Shown: piece after piece, positions 25,030-33,328 of the stretch
Layout: each line of letters opens with the position of its first letter
How positions within the stretch are numbered: position 1 is the first letter of the stretch
Source: Chania fonticola_B
GTDB taxonomy: Bacteria > Pseudomonadota > Gammaproteobacteria > Enterobacterales > Enterobacteriaceae
Direction: 5' to 3' (one strand)
Assembly: GCF_048537545.1 (NCBI RefSeq)
Contig: NZ_CP183218.1
Length of the DNA: 64,000 nucleotides
Program-made: the position numbers and the translations under genes
The notes under the pieces: generated by a model
The model's input: the letters and a program-made list of their open reading frames with translations, nothing else
The model's database searches: none
Told to the model about the DNA's origin: nothing

Positions 25030-25800
25030 ATGATCAATACCGTTAAACGGCGAGAATTAATTATCGACCAGCTGTGTCGTGAAGGCACGGTACGCGTGGA
25101 ACAGTTGAGCAGCCAATTTGCCGTCTCTACCGTCACCATTCGCAGCGATCTGCGCCATCTGGAAAAAAGTGGCTGTGCGGTACGGGCCTACGGCGGCGCG
25201 ATGCTCAATAAACAGTTCGCCTTCGATCGCCCGCTCCAGGACAAGGGGCGCATCAACCGCGATGTGAAATTCGCCATTGCCTGTGCCGCCACCGCGTTGG
25301 TGAACGACGGTGACGCGATCATTCTCGACTCGGGTTCCACCACTAGCCAGATGGCCACCCAGTTGGCCGGCAAGAAAGACCTGGTGGTGATGACCAACGC
25401 CTTGAATATCGCCTTCGAATTGGCCAGTAACGAACAGGTGGATTTGATGGTGGTCGGCGGCAGCGTGCGGCGCAAGTCCTGGTCGCTGTATGGCCCCGCT
25501 GCCGAGCAGCACATCCGCCAATATCGCTTTGATAAATTTTTCCTCGGCGTTGACGGCTTTGATTTGGTGGGCGGTATCACCACGCCAGATCCCGGTGAGG
25601 CCCAGCTTAACCGCGCCATGTGCGAAGTGGCCCGCGAAGTGATTGCGGTGGTTGACGCCAGTAAGTTTGGCCGCAGCAGCTTCTGCATGATCCGCGAGAT
25701 CGGCCAGATCCACCGATTGGTGACCGACAGCCGCATTCCAGCCAATTACCTGCATGCGCTGCAAAACCTGGGGGTCCAGGTGATTATCGCCGACCACTAA
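25030..25800 (+). CDS. DeoR-family transcriptional repressor
   Basis: 256-residue regulator. N-terminal winged HTH (RRELIIDQLCREGTVRVEQL, then FAVSTVTIRSDLRHLEK, residues about 6-50) is followed by the DeoRC sugar-phosphate sensor domain (ILDSGSTTSQMA, VVGGSVRRKS, FFLGVDGFD, VVDASKFGRSSF). It belongs to the GlpR/AgaR-like group. It follows a cluster of CTTTC-type operators and precedes the SIS and aldolase genes with a 58-base gap. It probably represses this operon and the divergent ABC/GH123-like genes until a sugar phosphate binds. Confidence 0.92.
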   Translation: MINTVKRRELIIDQLCREGTVRVEQLSSQFAVSTVTIRSDLRHLEKSGCAVRAYGGAMLNKQFAFDRPLQDKGRINRDVKFAIACAATALVNDGDAIILDSGSTTSQMATQLAGKKDLVVMTNALNIAFELASNEQVDLMVVGGSVRRKSWSLYGPAAEQHIRQYRFDKFFLGVDGFDLVGGITTPDPGEAQLNRAMCEVAREVIAVVDASKFGRSSFCMIREIGQIHRLVTDSRIPANYLHALQNLGVQVIIADH

Positions 25801-25858
25801 ATAGGCATCAACAGGCATTTATCAGGTATAAACCGATTTTTTTTAAGGAGTTACCATC

Positions 25859-27022
25859 ATGACAGGTTATTTTTCTTACGATGCGGACTGGCTGGAGCAA
25901 CATCATGCGCTGCATACCGCCCGTGAGATTTGGCAGCAACCGGACCTTTGGGCGGCCTTGCACCAGCAGTTGGTCGCCCAACAGGAGCAATGCTCCGCTT
26001 TCCTGACGCCTCTGCTGCAAAACCCGCGCCTGCAGATTGTGCTGTGCGGTGCTGGCAGTTCAGCCTTTGCCGGCCGGGCCTTGGCCCCATGGCTGAGGGA
26101 AAAAACCGGCCGGGATGTTGCGGCCTATGGCACCACCGATATCGTCGCCAATCCGCAGCAGTTTCTCGACCCATCACGCCCGACGCTGCTGGTCTCTTTC
26201 GCCCGTTCCGGCAATAGCCCGGAAAGCGTCGCCTCGGTAGCGCTGGCAGATCAACTGCTCCCCCAGTGCTATCACCTGATGCTGGTGTGCAACCCGGATA
26301 GCCAGTTGGCCAACTATGCCCACGGCCGTAAAAACGTCTGTGCCCTGGTGATGCCACAGGGTTCAAACGACCAGAGCTTTGCCATGACCTCCAGCTTCAG
26401 CTGCATGATGCTGAGCACCGCGCTGCTGTTAGGCCCCTATTCCCTGGACGCCGCCAAGCAACCACTGGCACAGATGATCGAGCGCTGTAGAGAACTGCGT
26501 GAATCGCTGCAATCCCAAGTAAAAACCCTGGCCAGCAGCGGCTTTAGCCGTTACATCGTGCTCGGCAGTAGCTGTTTCACCGGCCTGGCGGAGGAAGCCT
26601 CGCTGAAAATGTTGGAACTGACCGCCGGGCAGATCGTCACCCGCTATGACTCGCCGCTAGGCCTGCGTCACGGCCCTAAATTTATGGTCGATCCACAGAC
26701 GTTGGTACTGCTGATGCTCTCCAGCAACCGCTATACCGAGCGTTATGAGCAGGATCTGTGGGACGAACTCCAGCGTGACGGTTTGGCCAAGCAAATGGTT
26801 GGTCTGGGTAATTCGCCAACGGAGAAAACGGGCCAGTCCGATTTGCATCATGCCGACGACGATATCTGGCTGCTGTTCCCCTATCTGCTGTTTGCCCAAA
26901 TGCTGGCGTTTGAAACCTCGCTGGCGCGCGGCCTGACGCCGGATAACCCTTGCCCAACCGGGGAAGTCAACCGCGTGGTAAAAGGCGTGACCATTTATCC
27001 CTACTCTGCTACCGAGCTGTGA
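25859..27022 (+). CDS. AgaS-like SIS-domain sugar-phosphate deaminase/isomerase
   Basis: 387-residue cytoplasmic protein with two SIS domains, close in length and layout to E. coli AgaS (384). Key segments are CGAGSSAFAGR (about 63-73), LVSFARSGNSPESVA, the second SIS stretch YIVLGSSCFTGLAEEASLK, and DSPLGLRHGPKFMV. AgaS converts galactosamine-6-phosphate to tagatose-6-phosphate and ammonia, which fits the aldolase directly downstream. No N-acetyl-sugar deacetylase gene (agaA/nagA) is in the operon. AAGGAG precedes the ATG. Confidence 0.82.
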   Translation: MTGYFSYDADWLEQHHALHTAREIWQQPDLWAALHQQLVAQQEQCSAFLTPLLQNPRLQIVLCGAGSSAFAGRALAPWLREKTGRDVAAYGTTDIVANPQQFLDPSRPTLLVSFARSGNSPESVASVALADQLLPQCYHLMLVCNPDSQLANYAHGRKNVCALVMPQGSNDQSFAMTSSFSCMMLSTALLLGPYSLDAAKQPLAQMIERCRELRESLQSQVKTLASSGFSRYIVLGSSCFTGLAEEASLKMLELTAGQIVTRYDSPLGLRHGPKFMVDPQTLVLLMLSSNRYTERYEQDLWDELQRDGLAKQMVGLGNSPTEKTGQSDLHHADDDIWLLFPYLLFAQMLAFETSLARGLTPDNPCPTGEVNRVVKGVTIYPYSATEL

Positions 27023-27031
27023 GGAGCCGTT

Positions 27032-27886
27032 ATGTACCTGATATCCAACCGTGAAATGCTGTTGAAAGCGCAAAGGCTGGGCTATGCCGTGCCAGCGTTC
27101 AACGTACACAATCTTGAAACGGTGCAGGTAGTGGCAGAAACCGCCGCTGAACTGCAATCCCCGGTGATCATGGCCGGGACCCCGGGCACCTTTAGCTATG
27201 CGGGTACCGACTATCTGGTGGGAATTTGCCGCTCGGCAGCCCAGCGCCATGACCTGCCGCTGGCGCTGCATCTGGACCATCACGAAGAACTCGAGGATAT
27301 CGCCACCAAGGTCAGAGCCGGGATCCGCTCGGTGATGATCGATGGCTCGCACCTGCCTTTTGAGCAGAACATCGCGCTGGTTGCGCAGGCCGTCGCGTTA
27401 TGCCATCGCTATGGAGCTAGCGTAGAGGCGGAACTAGGCCGCCTGGGTGGCCAGGAGGACGATCTGATTGTCGATGCCGCAGACGGTTTTTATACCGACC
27501 CAAAAGCCGCCCGCGAGTTTGTCGCGGCTACAGGGATCGACTCCCTCGCCGTCGCCATCGGTTCGGCTCATGGGCTGTACCACGGGGAGCCCAAGCTGGA
27601 TTTTGACCGTCTGGCGCTGATCCGCGAACAGCTGGATATCCCGTTGGTGCTGCACGGTGCCTCCGGTATCCCGGAAGCGATGGTCAAGCGAGCCATTTCG
27701 CTGGGTGTGTGTAAGGTAAACGTGGCTACCGAACTCAAAATCGCCTTTGCCGATGCGGTGAAGAGCTATTTCTCGCAACATCCCGAGGCCAACGATCCGC
27801 GCAAATACATCGTTCCGGGTAAATTGGCGATGAAAGAAGTGGTAGCAGAAAAGATCCGTATCTGTGGCAGCGCAGGGATGCTGTAA
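27032..27886 (+). CDS. Class II tagatose-1,6-bisphosphate aldolase (GatY/KbaY type)
   Basis: 284-residue zinc aldolase giving DHAP and glyceraldehyde-3-phosphate from tagatose-1,6-bisphosphate. Motifs include AVPAFNVHNLETVQVV, zinc ligands in LHLDHHEELED, EAELGRLGGQED, IGSAHGLYHGEP and LHGASGIPEA. The length equals GatY (284) and sequence is clearly closer to GatY/KbaY than to FbaA. In E. coli GatY/KbaY needs a GatZ/KbaZ partner for full activity; none is visible here. It is nine bases after the SIS gene and ends the operon. Confidence 0.9.
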   Translation: MYLISNREMLLKAQRLGYAVPAFNVHNLETVQVVAETAAELQSPVIMAGTPGTFSYAGTDYLVGICRSAAQRHDLPLALHLDHHEELEDIATKVRAGIRSVMIDGSHLPFEQNIALVAQAVALCHRYGASVEAELGRLGGQEDDLIVDAADGFYTDPKAAREFVAATGIDSLAVAIGSAHGLYHGEPKLDFDRLALIREQLDIPLVLHGASGIPEAMVKRAISLGVCKVNVATELKIAFADAVKSYFSQHPEANDPRKYIVPGKLAMKEVVAEKIRICGSAGML

Positions 27887-27901
27887 CTCCAAAGCGTTAG
27901 A

Positions 27902-27939
27902 TTAAGGGCCGCAGAATAACGATAAATATGCGGCCTTAA
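27902..27939 (+). terminator. Terminator after the aldolase gene
   Basis: TTAAGGGCCGCA (27902-27913) pairs with TGCGGCCTTAA (27929-27939) with a single bulged base, 16 bases past the stop. T-tail is weak. Confidence 0.6.
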
Positions 27940-28227
27940 CATTAATATCGCTATTTAAAGTCACACCCGTTATTATAAGCAGCATCAAAAGTAATAATAC
28001 TCACATCGCCCCTAATTTCCCCCCACTATGATCTAAATCATGGTTTTACTGCCTGGCCATCCCTACTATTAAATTCAATTAACGAACGATTGCTGTTATT
28101 ATTATTTACTCAATACATTATAGTCACGTTGGAAATTAAATCACCAGACAATGGAAGTTTGTTTTTTAGACAATAATCGACTTTTTTGTTAATGGATGGT
28201 TTTACTTTATGCTAATAGGAATAGCTT
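27940..28227. other. AT-rich intergenic region before a small secreted protein
   Basis: About 290 bases with no gene and markedly AT-rich composition compared with the operons on either side. It contains a palindrome ATGAT-CTAA-ATCAT at 28028-28041, which resembles an FNR box (eight of ten positions). No confident promoter. Confidence 0.5.
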
Positions 28228-28539
28228 ATGAAATCTATTATTACGGCTTTGGCCATGCTGGCAGCATTACCCCTTTCAGCTCATTCAAAACAAGAGGTTA
28301 GCCACAACGCCATCTCAGGGAGCATCCAGTTTTCCGGCAAAATCAGCGCCCCAACCTGCGAGATTTCGCGCAATGATGGTCAATACATATCCAGTTGCTA
28401 TCGTGAAACCGCCTTCAACACCAATGAATTTATCCAAATGCCATTGGATAATATGGGTTCGGAATTAATGGGAAAACCCATTCGTGAATCAGTGTTTAAT
28501 GACCCTTCTCTACAACGAATTACGTTAATTTACAATTAA
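28228..28539 (+). CDS. Small secreted protein of unknown function
   Basis: 103 residues. A clear signal peptide (KSIITALAMLAALPLSAHS) precedes a mature part of about 83 residues with two cysteines. The segment SGSIQFSGKISAPTCEI resembles the N-terminal strand of chaperone-usher pilin subunits (hydrophobic strand, then first cysteine), but the protein is half the length of a pilin and lacks the C-terminal donor-strand motif. No usher or chaperone genes are near. AGGAA lies before the ATG. I do not recognise the family; a degenerate or minimal pilin-like protein is one possibility. Confidence 0.7.
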   Translation: MKSIITALAMLAALPLSAHSKQEVSHNAISGSIQFSGKISAPTCEISRNDGQYISSCYRETAFNTNEFIQMPLDNMGSELMGKPIRESVFNDPSLQRITLIYN

Positions 28540-28751
28540 TCCTAATCGACGGAATTATGTCATACAATTAGTCATCGAAAATGACTTTGTGGTTTTACTA
28601 ACATTTTGGCGTTTCACCTCTCGGGGTATACCTACTTGGGTGTACCCTGTTTTTCCCTATAGCCCCCGCCCCATCAGCATGTCCGAAATCCGCCATCACA
28701 TCCGGCTCTTTCATGTAATAATCGCCCTATCAAACGCAAGGAGTGAACAAC

Positions 28752-29276
28752 ATGCTGACCTTTTTTATTGATCGTATGCCGACGCCGGTCGGTGAACTGG
28801 TGTTGATCGGCGATGAGCAAGGACGGATGCGCGCGCTGGACTGGACCGATCACGAGGCACGCCTGATGAAGCTGCTCAACAGCCATTATCGAGCCTCTCC
28901 CTTCGTGATACAGGAGCAAGCCAACCCCGGCGGCCTGACGGAAGTGATGCAGCGCTATTTTGCTGGCGAGTTGGCAGTCATCGACACTGTGCCGGTGATG
29001 ACTGCGGGCACCGAGTTCCAACGCACCGTTTGGCAGCAACTCCGGCAAATTCCCTGTGGGGAGATCATCACCTACGGGGAATTGGCCAAGCGCATTGGCA
29101 GGCCAACCGCATCACGCGCAGTTGGCATGGCTAACGGCACTAACCCAATCAGTATCGTAGTGCCCTGCCACCGAGTGATCGGCTCTCAGGGAGCGCTGAC
29201 CGGTTACGCCGGAGGGGTCCAGCGCAAACAATGGCTGCTGAAACATGAAGGTTTCCTGCCCCAGGATCTGATTTAA
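28752..29276 (+). CDS. ogt: Methylated-DNA-protein cysteine methyltransferase
   Basis: 174-residue suicide repair protein that removes O6-alkyl groups from guanine. It contains SIVVPCHRVIG with the acceptor cysteine C139, and GYAGGVQRKQWLLKHEG at the end. It matches E. coli Ogt along its length. A GTG at 28743 is in frame, but ATG 28752 follows AAGGAG at a good distance. Its stop overlaps the stop of the convergent SorC-type regulator gene. In E. coli ogt is adjacent to fnr. Confidence 0.95.
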   Translation: MLTFFIDRMPTPVGELVLIGDEQGRMRALDWTDHEARLMKLLNSHYRASPFVIQEQANPGGLTEVMQRYFAGELAVIDTVPVMTAGTEFQRTVWQQLRQIPCGEIITYGELAKRIGRPTASRAVGMANGTNPISIVVPCHRVIGSQGALTGYAGGVQRKQWLLKHEGFLPQDLI

Positions 29277-30220
29277 TCGGCCAGCAGCGCCAACGCGCTT
29301 TCCTCATCCGTCACCAGGCCGTTGATCCAGCGGCCTAGTAAGGCCGCACGAATGGCCTGATGTTTTTCCGCACCACCTGCCAGAGCAATCACCGGTTTTT
29401 CCGGCCGTTGGTGCAGATTAACGCTGGTTAGCCGCCGATCGAGTTCGCTAGCCACCCGCTGGCCCTGCGGATCGATAAAATGACCGAGCATTTCTGCCAC
29501 TGCGTTAGACTCACAAAGACGATCGACATCTTCTGCGGTGATAAAGCCATCCTTGTGCAGTGGGCAGTGGTATTCGATGGTGCCAATGCCAATAAAGGTC
29601 ACATCGGCCTGGCTGGCCTTGTCGTTCACCGTGCGATAAATGCGGTGGTTGCACCACAGGGCGCGATCCTGTTCGCTATCGGCAAACAGCGGTGCGGGCA
29701 GGATAAAGTAGCGGCCCTGGGTTTTCTCTGCCATCCACAGCGGTACGTCATAGCGGGTACAGGAGCCATCAGCCGCGATCGCCCCGATCAGCGAAACGCA
29801 GCTATGCTGTGGCCGCTCCAATTCCGGCAGCTCATCGATCGCCGCCTTCAGGCTGCGGCCTGAACCCACCCCAATGTTCAATGGCTGTTCACTACGCAAA
29901 AACTGCGCCATCACTTCAGCCCCGGCTACCGCCACTGCGCGGTTTATTCCGGCACTCTCCATTCCCTGACTAGGCACCACCTGGCACAGCGTTAAGCCAT
30001 AGCGTGCGCTAAGACGGGCCGATAATTCCATGCAGCGCCCTACCGGGTGGGAAATGTTGACGCTGATCAGACCGCTGTCGATCGCCAATGCCACCAGCCG
30101 CTGCGCAACCTGGCGCGATACGCCCAACGCCTCGGCAATTTCATTCTGAGTCTGTCCGGCCACGTAATACATCCAGGCGGCGCGCGCCGCCTGATCCAGC
30201 TTCTTATCGTGTTTGACCAT
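29273..30220 (-). CDS. SorC-family transcriptional regulator of the arabinitol operon
   Basis: 315-residue SorC/DeoR-type regulator. N-terminal HTH (AAWMYYVAGQTQNEIAEALG, then VSRQVAQRLV) is followed by the sugar-phosphate-binding domain (NIGVGSGRSLKAAIDEL, VSLIGAIAADGS, VIALAGGAEKHQAIRAAL). The frame extends to 30313, but ATG 30220 has GGGTGA in place and begins at the conserved region. It is divergent from the arabinitol dehydrogenase gene across a 189-base region with two matching dyads. It probably acts like DalR of Klebsiella. Confidence 0.85.
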   Translation of the reverse strand: MVKHDKKLDQAARAAWMYYVAGQTQNEIAEALGVSRQVAQRLVALAIDSGLISVNISHPVGRCMELSARLSARYGLTLCQVVPSQGMESAGINRAVAVAGAEVMAQFLRSEQPLNIGVGSGRSLKAAIDELPELERPQHSCVSLIGAIAADGSCTRYDVPLWMAEKTQGRYFILPAPLFADSEQDRALWCNHRIYRTVNDKASQADVTFIGIGTIEYHCPLHKDGFITAEDVDRLCESNAVAEMLGHFIDPQGQRVASELDRRLTSVNLHQRPEKPVIALAGGAEKHQAIRAALLGRWINGLVTDEESALALLAD

Positions 30221-30307
30221 GTTGATTTCACCCGCTACCCCTGATGGCGTCATTTTACCGGCATTCCACCTGCCCGCAGAGGCCGATTTGCACATTTGTG
30301 AGCTAAA

Positions 30308-30375
30308 GCCCATTTAAAGGGCAAAAGTTTATTTAATCTATCACCATCAATGGAGCAAATGCCCAATACAAGGGC
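30308..30375. promoter_or_regulatory. Two dyads, likely operators of the arabinitol regulator
   Basis: GCCC-ATTTAAA-GGGC (30308-30322) and GCCC-AATACAA-GGGC (30361-30375) have the same arms and the same 7-base gap. Their centres are 53 bases apart, about five helical turns. A third GCCC half-site is at 30380. The arrangement suits a tetrameric SorC-type regulator binding two sites. Confidence 0.65.
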
Positions 30376-30409
30376 GGATGCCCTAAAATAACCTTTAGTG
30401 GAGAACGTT

Positions 30410-31795
30410 ATGAGCAAACCAGTGAACTCTTCCCAGGCCATTTGGCTGCATATTGGCGCCGGATCTTTCCATCGTGCTCATCAGGCCTGGTATCTACATC
30501 GCCTGATTGCAGCGGGCGATAGCCGCTGGTCGATTGCGCTTGCCAACATTCGCGATGACGCCACGCCGTTACTGGATACGCTGGCTGAGCAACAAGGCCA
30601 ATACGTGCTGGAAACCGTCACCCCACAGGGCGTTCGCCAGTACGAAACCATTACCTCCATCAGCAAGGTCATTCCCTGGGATAACGAACTGGCTGCGTTG
30701 ACAGCGCAAGGGGCCAAACCAGAAACCCGAGTCATTTCCTTCACCGTTACCGAAGGTGGCTATTATCTGGATAACCAGTTTAATCTGGATCGCGCTAACG
30801 CCGATATTCAGGCCGATCTGCTGGGCGCCTGCCGCACCATTTACGGCACCATGGCACAGCTATTGGCACGCAGAAAGCAGCTTAATGGTGACCCTGTCAC
30901 GTTATTGAACTGCGATAACCTGCGCCATAACGGTGAACGCTTCCGTCACGGCCTGATGCAGTTCCTGCAACTGCGTAAAGAACCAGAGCTGATCGCCTGG
31001 ATCGATAGCCACACCCGCTGCCCCAACACCATGGTTGACCGCATCACACCACGGCCAGCGCCGGAGGTTGCCGAGCGCGTTGCCGAAGCCACCGGCTTCC
31101 AGGATCGTGCGCCTGTAATGGGGGAAGCCTTTATCCAATGGGTGATCGAAGATGATTTCATCAACGGGCGGCCAGCGTTGGAGAACGTCGGCGTCGAAAT
31201 GGTTGAATCCGTGCTGCCCTATGAAGAAGCCAAGATCCGCATCCTCAACGCCAGCCATAGCTGCATTGCCTGGGCCGGTACGCTGATTGGCCAAAGCTTT
31301 ATTCATGAAAGCACCGGCACCCCAGCCATCCACCAGTTGGCTTATGATTATGTGACCCAGGACGTGATCCCTTCCCTGACGCCGAGCCCGCTCGACTTGG
31401 CCGCCTACCGTGACGTGGTTCTGGAACGCTTTAGCAACCCCTATATTCGCGATACCAACCAGCGCGTTGCCGCCGACGGTTTTTCCAAAATCCCCGGTTT
31501 CATTACCCCAACGCTGCAAGAGTGTTATCAGCGCGGCCAGGAGCCGAAAGCCACGGCCATGCTGCCTGCCCTGTTCTTTGTCTTTATGCAGCGCTGGCAC
31601 CAAGGCCAACTGCCTTATGAATATCAGGACGGTATTCTGGACGCCGCCGCTGTCCACCAGATGTTCGCAGCGGCCGATCCGGTGGCGGTATTTGCCTCAG
31701 ATGAGAAATTGTTCAGCACCTTGGCCCACAGCCGTGCCTTTAGCCAACTGCTGCGCCAATCCATCGATCGGGTTAATCACTGGCTGGCGCAATAA
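30410..31795 (+). CDS. dalD: D-arabinitol / mannitol dehydrogenase family protein
   Basis: 461-residue long-chain polyol dehydrogenase. The NAD motif IWLHIGAGSFHRAHQAWY is at the N-terminus, and the catalytic region has TLLNCDNLRHNGERF and KIRILNASHSCIAWAG (Lys, Asn, His of the family). By context it oxidises D-arabinitol to D-xylulose, the substrate of the kinase 12 bases downstream. The ATG at 30410 is preferred over GTG 30398 because GGAG lies six bases upstream. A mannitol dehydrogenase would yield fructose and would not need a xylulokinase, so arabinitol fits better. Confidence 0.85.
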   Translation: MSKPVNSSQAIWLHIGAGSFHRAHQAWYLHRLIAAGDSRWSIALANIRDDATPLLDTLAEQQGQYVLETVTPQGVRQYETITSISKVIPWDNELAALTAQGAKPETRVISFTVTEGGYYLDNQFNLDRANADIQADLLGACRTIYGTMAQLLARRKQLNGDPVTLLNCDNLRHNGERFRHGLMQFLQLRKEPELIAWIDSHTRCPNTMVDRITPRPAPEVAERVAEATGFQDRAPVMGEAFIQWVIEDDFINGRPALENVGVEMVESVLPYEEAKIRILNASHSCIAWAGTLIGQSFIHESTGTPAIHQLAYDYVTQDVIPSLTPSPLDLAAYRDVVLERFSNPYIRDTNQRVAADGFSKIPGFITPTLQECYQRGQEPKATAMLPALFFVFMQRWHQGQLPYEYQDGILDAAAVHQMFAAADPVAVFASDEKLFSTLAHSRAFSQLLRQSIDRVNHWLAQ

Positions 31796-31807
31796 AGGGA
31801 GCGAACC

Positions 31808-33271
31808 ATGTATCTAGGACTCGATTTAGGCACCTCAGAAATCAAAGCCGTGGTGATTGATGACAACGGCACCCTGATCGCCAGCGCCGGTGAGCCGCTG
31901 GAAGTACAACGTCCGCATCCCCACTGGGCAGAGCAGGACCCGGCCGATTGGTGGCGAGCAACGCAGGCGGTAGTGAGCCGTTTGCGCGCCAAAATTCCGC
32001 AACAGTGGCCGCAGATCCGCTCGCTGGGGCTTTCCGGTCAGATGCACGGAGCGGTGCTGCTCAACCGTGATAATCAGGTTTTGCGCCCGGCGATTTTATG
32101 GAATGACACTCGCAGCGCCGAACAATGCAAGCAGTTGACGCAGAACGCACCGGAGTTGCATGACATTGCCGGTAACCTGGCGATGCCGGGATTCACCGCG
32201 CCCAAGCTGTTATGGGTTGCCAGGCATGAACCGGAAATCTTCTCGCAAATATCCACCGTGCTGCTGCCCAAGGACTTCCTGCGCTGGATGATGAGTGGCG
32301 ACAAGGTTTCGGATATGTCGGACGCGGCTGGCACGCTGTGGCTCGACGTGGGCAAGCGGGACTGGTCAGATTCCTTGCTCGCTGCCTGTGGCCTCAACCG
32401 CGATCAGATGCCGCGTCTGGTAGAAGGCAGCGAAGTCTCCGGCCAGTTGAAAGGCGATATTGCGCGCTCCTGGGGCCTTGCTGACAATATTATCATTGCC
32501 GGTGGCGGTGGAGATAACGCAGCCAGCGCGGTGGGCATTGGCGCGGTTAATCCAGGCGATGCATTTATCTCGCTGGGGACCTCCGGCGTGCTGTTCGCCG
32601 TGAACGATCGCTTCCGCCCCAATCCACAATCCGCCGTCCATGCGTTTTGCCATGCCTTGCCTGAGCGCTGGCATCAGATGAGCGTGATGCTTACTGCCGC
32701 CAGTGCCCTGCGCTGGTTCTGCCAACTGGTGGGCAGCAATGAACCCACGCTGTTGGCCGAAATCGCCCAGATGAACCTGGCGGAACAGCGCCTGGCCCCG
32801 GTATTTTTACCCTACCTGTCCGGTGAACGGACGCCACACAACGATCCGCTGGCGACCGGCGCGTTCCACGGTCTGACACACAGCCATCAGCGTGCATCAA
32901 TGGGCTATGCGGTGCTGGAAGGCGTGGCATTCGGTATGGCGGACGGCCTGGACGTTCTTTCGCAAGCCGGAACTCGGCTGGAACAATGTTCACTGATTGG
33001 CGGTGGCGCTCGCAGCGAACATTGGGCGCAACTGATGGCCGACGTGCTCGATCTGCCGGTGGTCACCCATCTTGGCGGTGAAGCCGGCGGCGCTTTGGGC
33101 GCGGCGCGGTTGGGATGGCTGGCAGCAGGTGGAACGGTGGAGCAGGTTTGCCACAAACCCGCCATCGATCGGCGCTTCCTGCCGGACGGCGAACGCCAAC
33201 CTCTGCTCGCGGAACGTCTGGCCACCTACCGTCAGCTCTATCAACAACAAATGGCCCTGCGCCGGGCATGA
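31808..33271 (+). CDS. dalK: Xylulokinase
   Basis: 487-residue FGGY kinase converting D-xylulose to D-xylulose-5-phosphate. It starts MYLGLDLGTSEIKAVVIDD (ATP-binding), has the SGQMHGAVLL and WNDTRS substrate-binding motifs and the LIGGGARSEHWAQLMAD motif near the C-terminus. Length and sequence are those of XylB/DalK. It lies between the dehydrogenase and transporter genes of the D-arabinitol operon. It could equally be named xylB; dalK is chosen from context. Confidence 0.88.
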   Translation: MYLGLDLGTSEIKAVVIDDNGTLIASAGEPLEVQRPHPHWAEQDPADWWRATQAVVSRLRAKIPQQWPQIRSLGLSGQMHGAVLLNRDNQVLRPAILWNDTRSAEQCKQLTQNAPELHDIAGNLAMPGFTAPKLLWVARHEPEIFSQISTVLLPKDFLRWMMSGDKVSDMSDAAGTLWLDVGKRDWSDSLLAACGLNRDQMPRLVEGSEVSGQLKGDIARSWGLADNIIIAGGGGDNAASAVGIGAVNPGDAFISLGTSGVLFAVNDRFRPNPQSAVHAFCHALPERWHQMSVMLTAASALRWFCQLVGSNEPTLLAEIAQMNLAEQRLAPVFLPYLSGERTPHNDPLATGAFHGLTHSHQRASMGYAVLEGVAFGMADGLDVLSQAGTRLEQCSLIGGGARSEHWAQLMADVLDLPVVTHLGGEAGGALGAARLGWLAAGGTVEQVCHKPAIDRRFLPDGERQPLLAERLATYRQLYQQQMALRRA

Positions 33272-33328
33272 TCCCGGCGCGGTAAAAAATAATAAGACTG
33301 TACCCTTACACCTATCCTGGAGTTTGTT

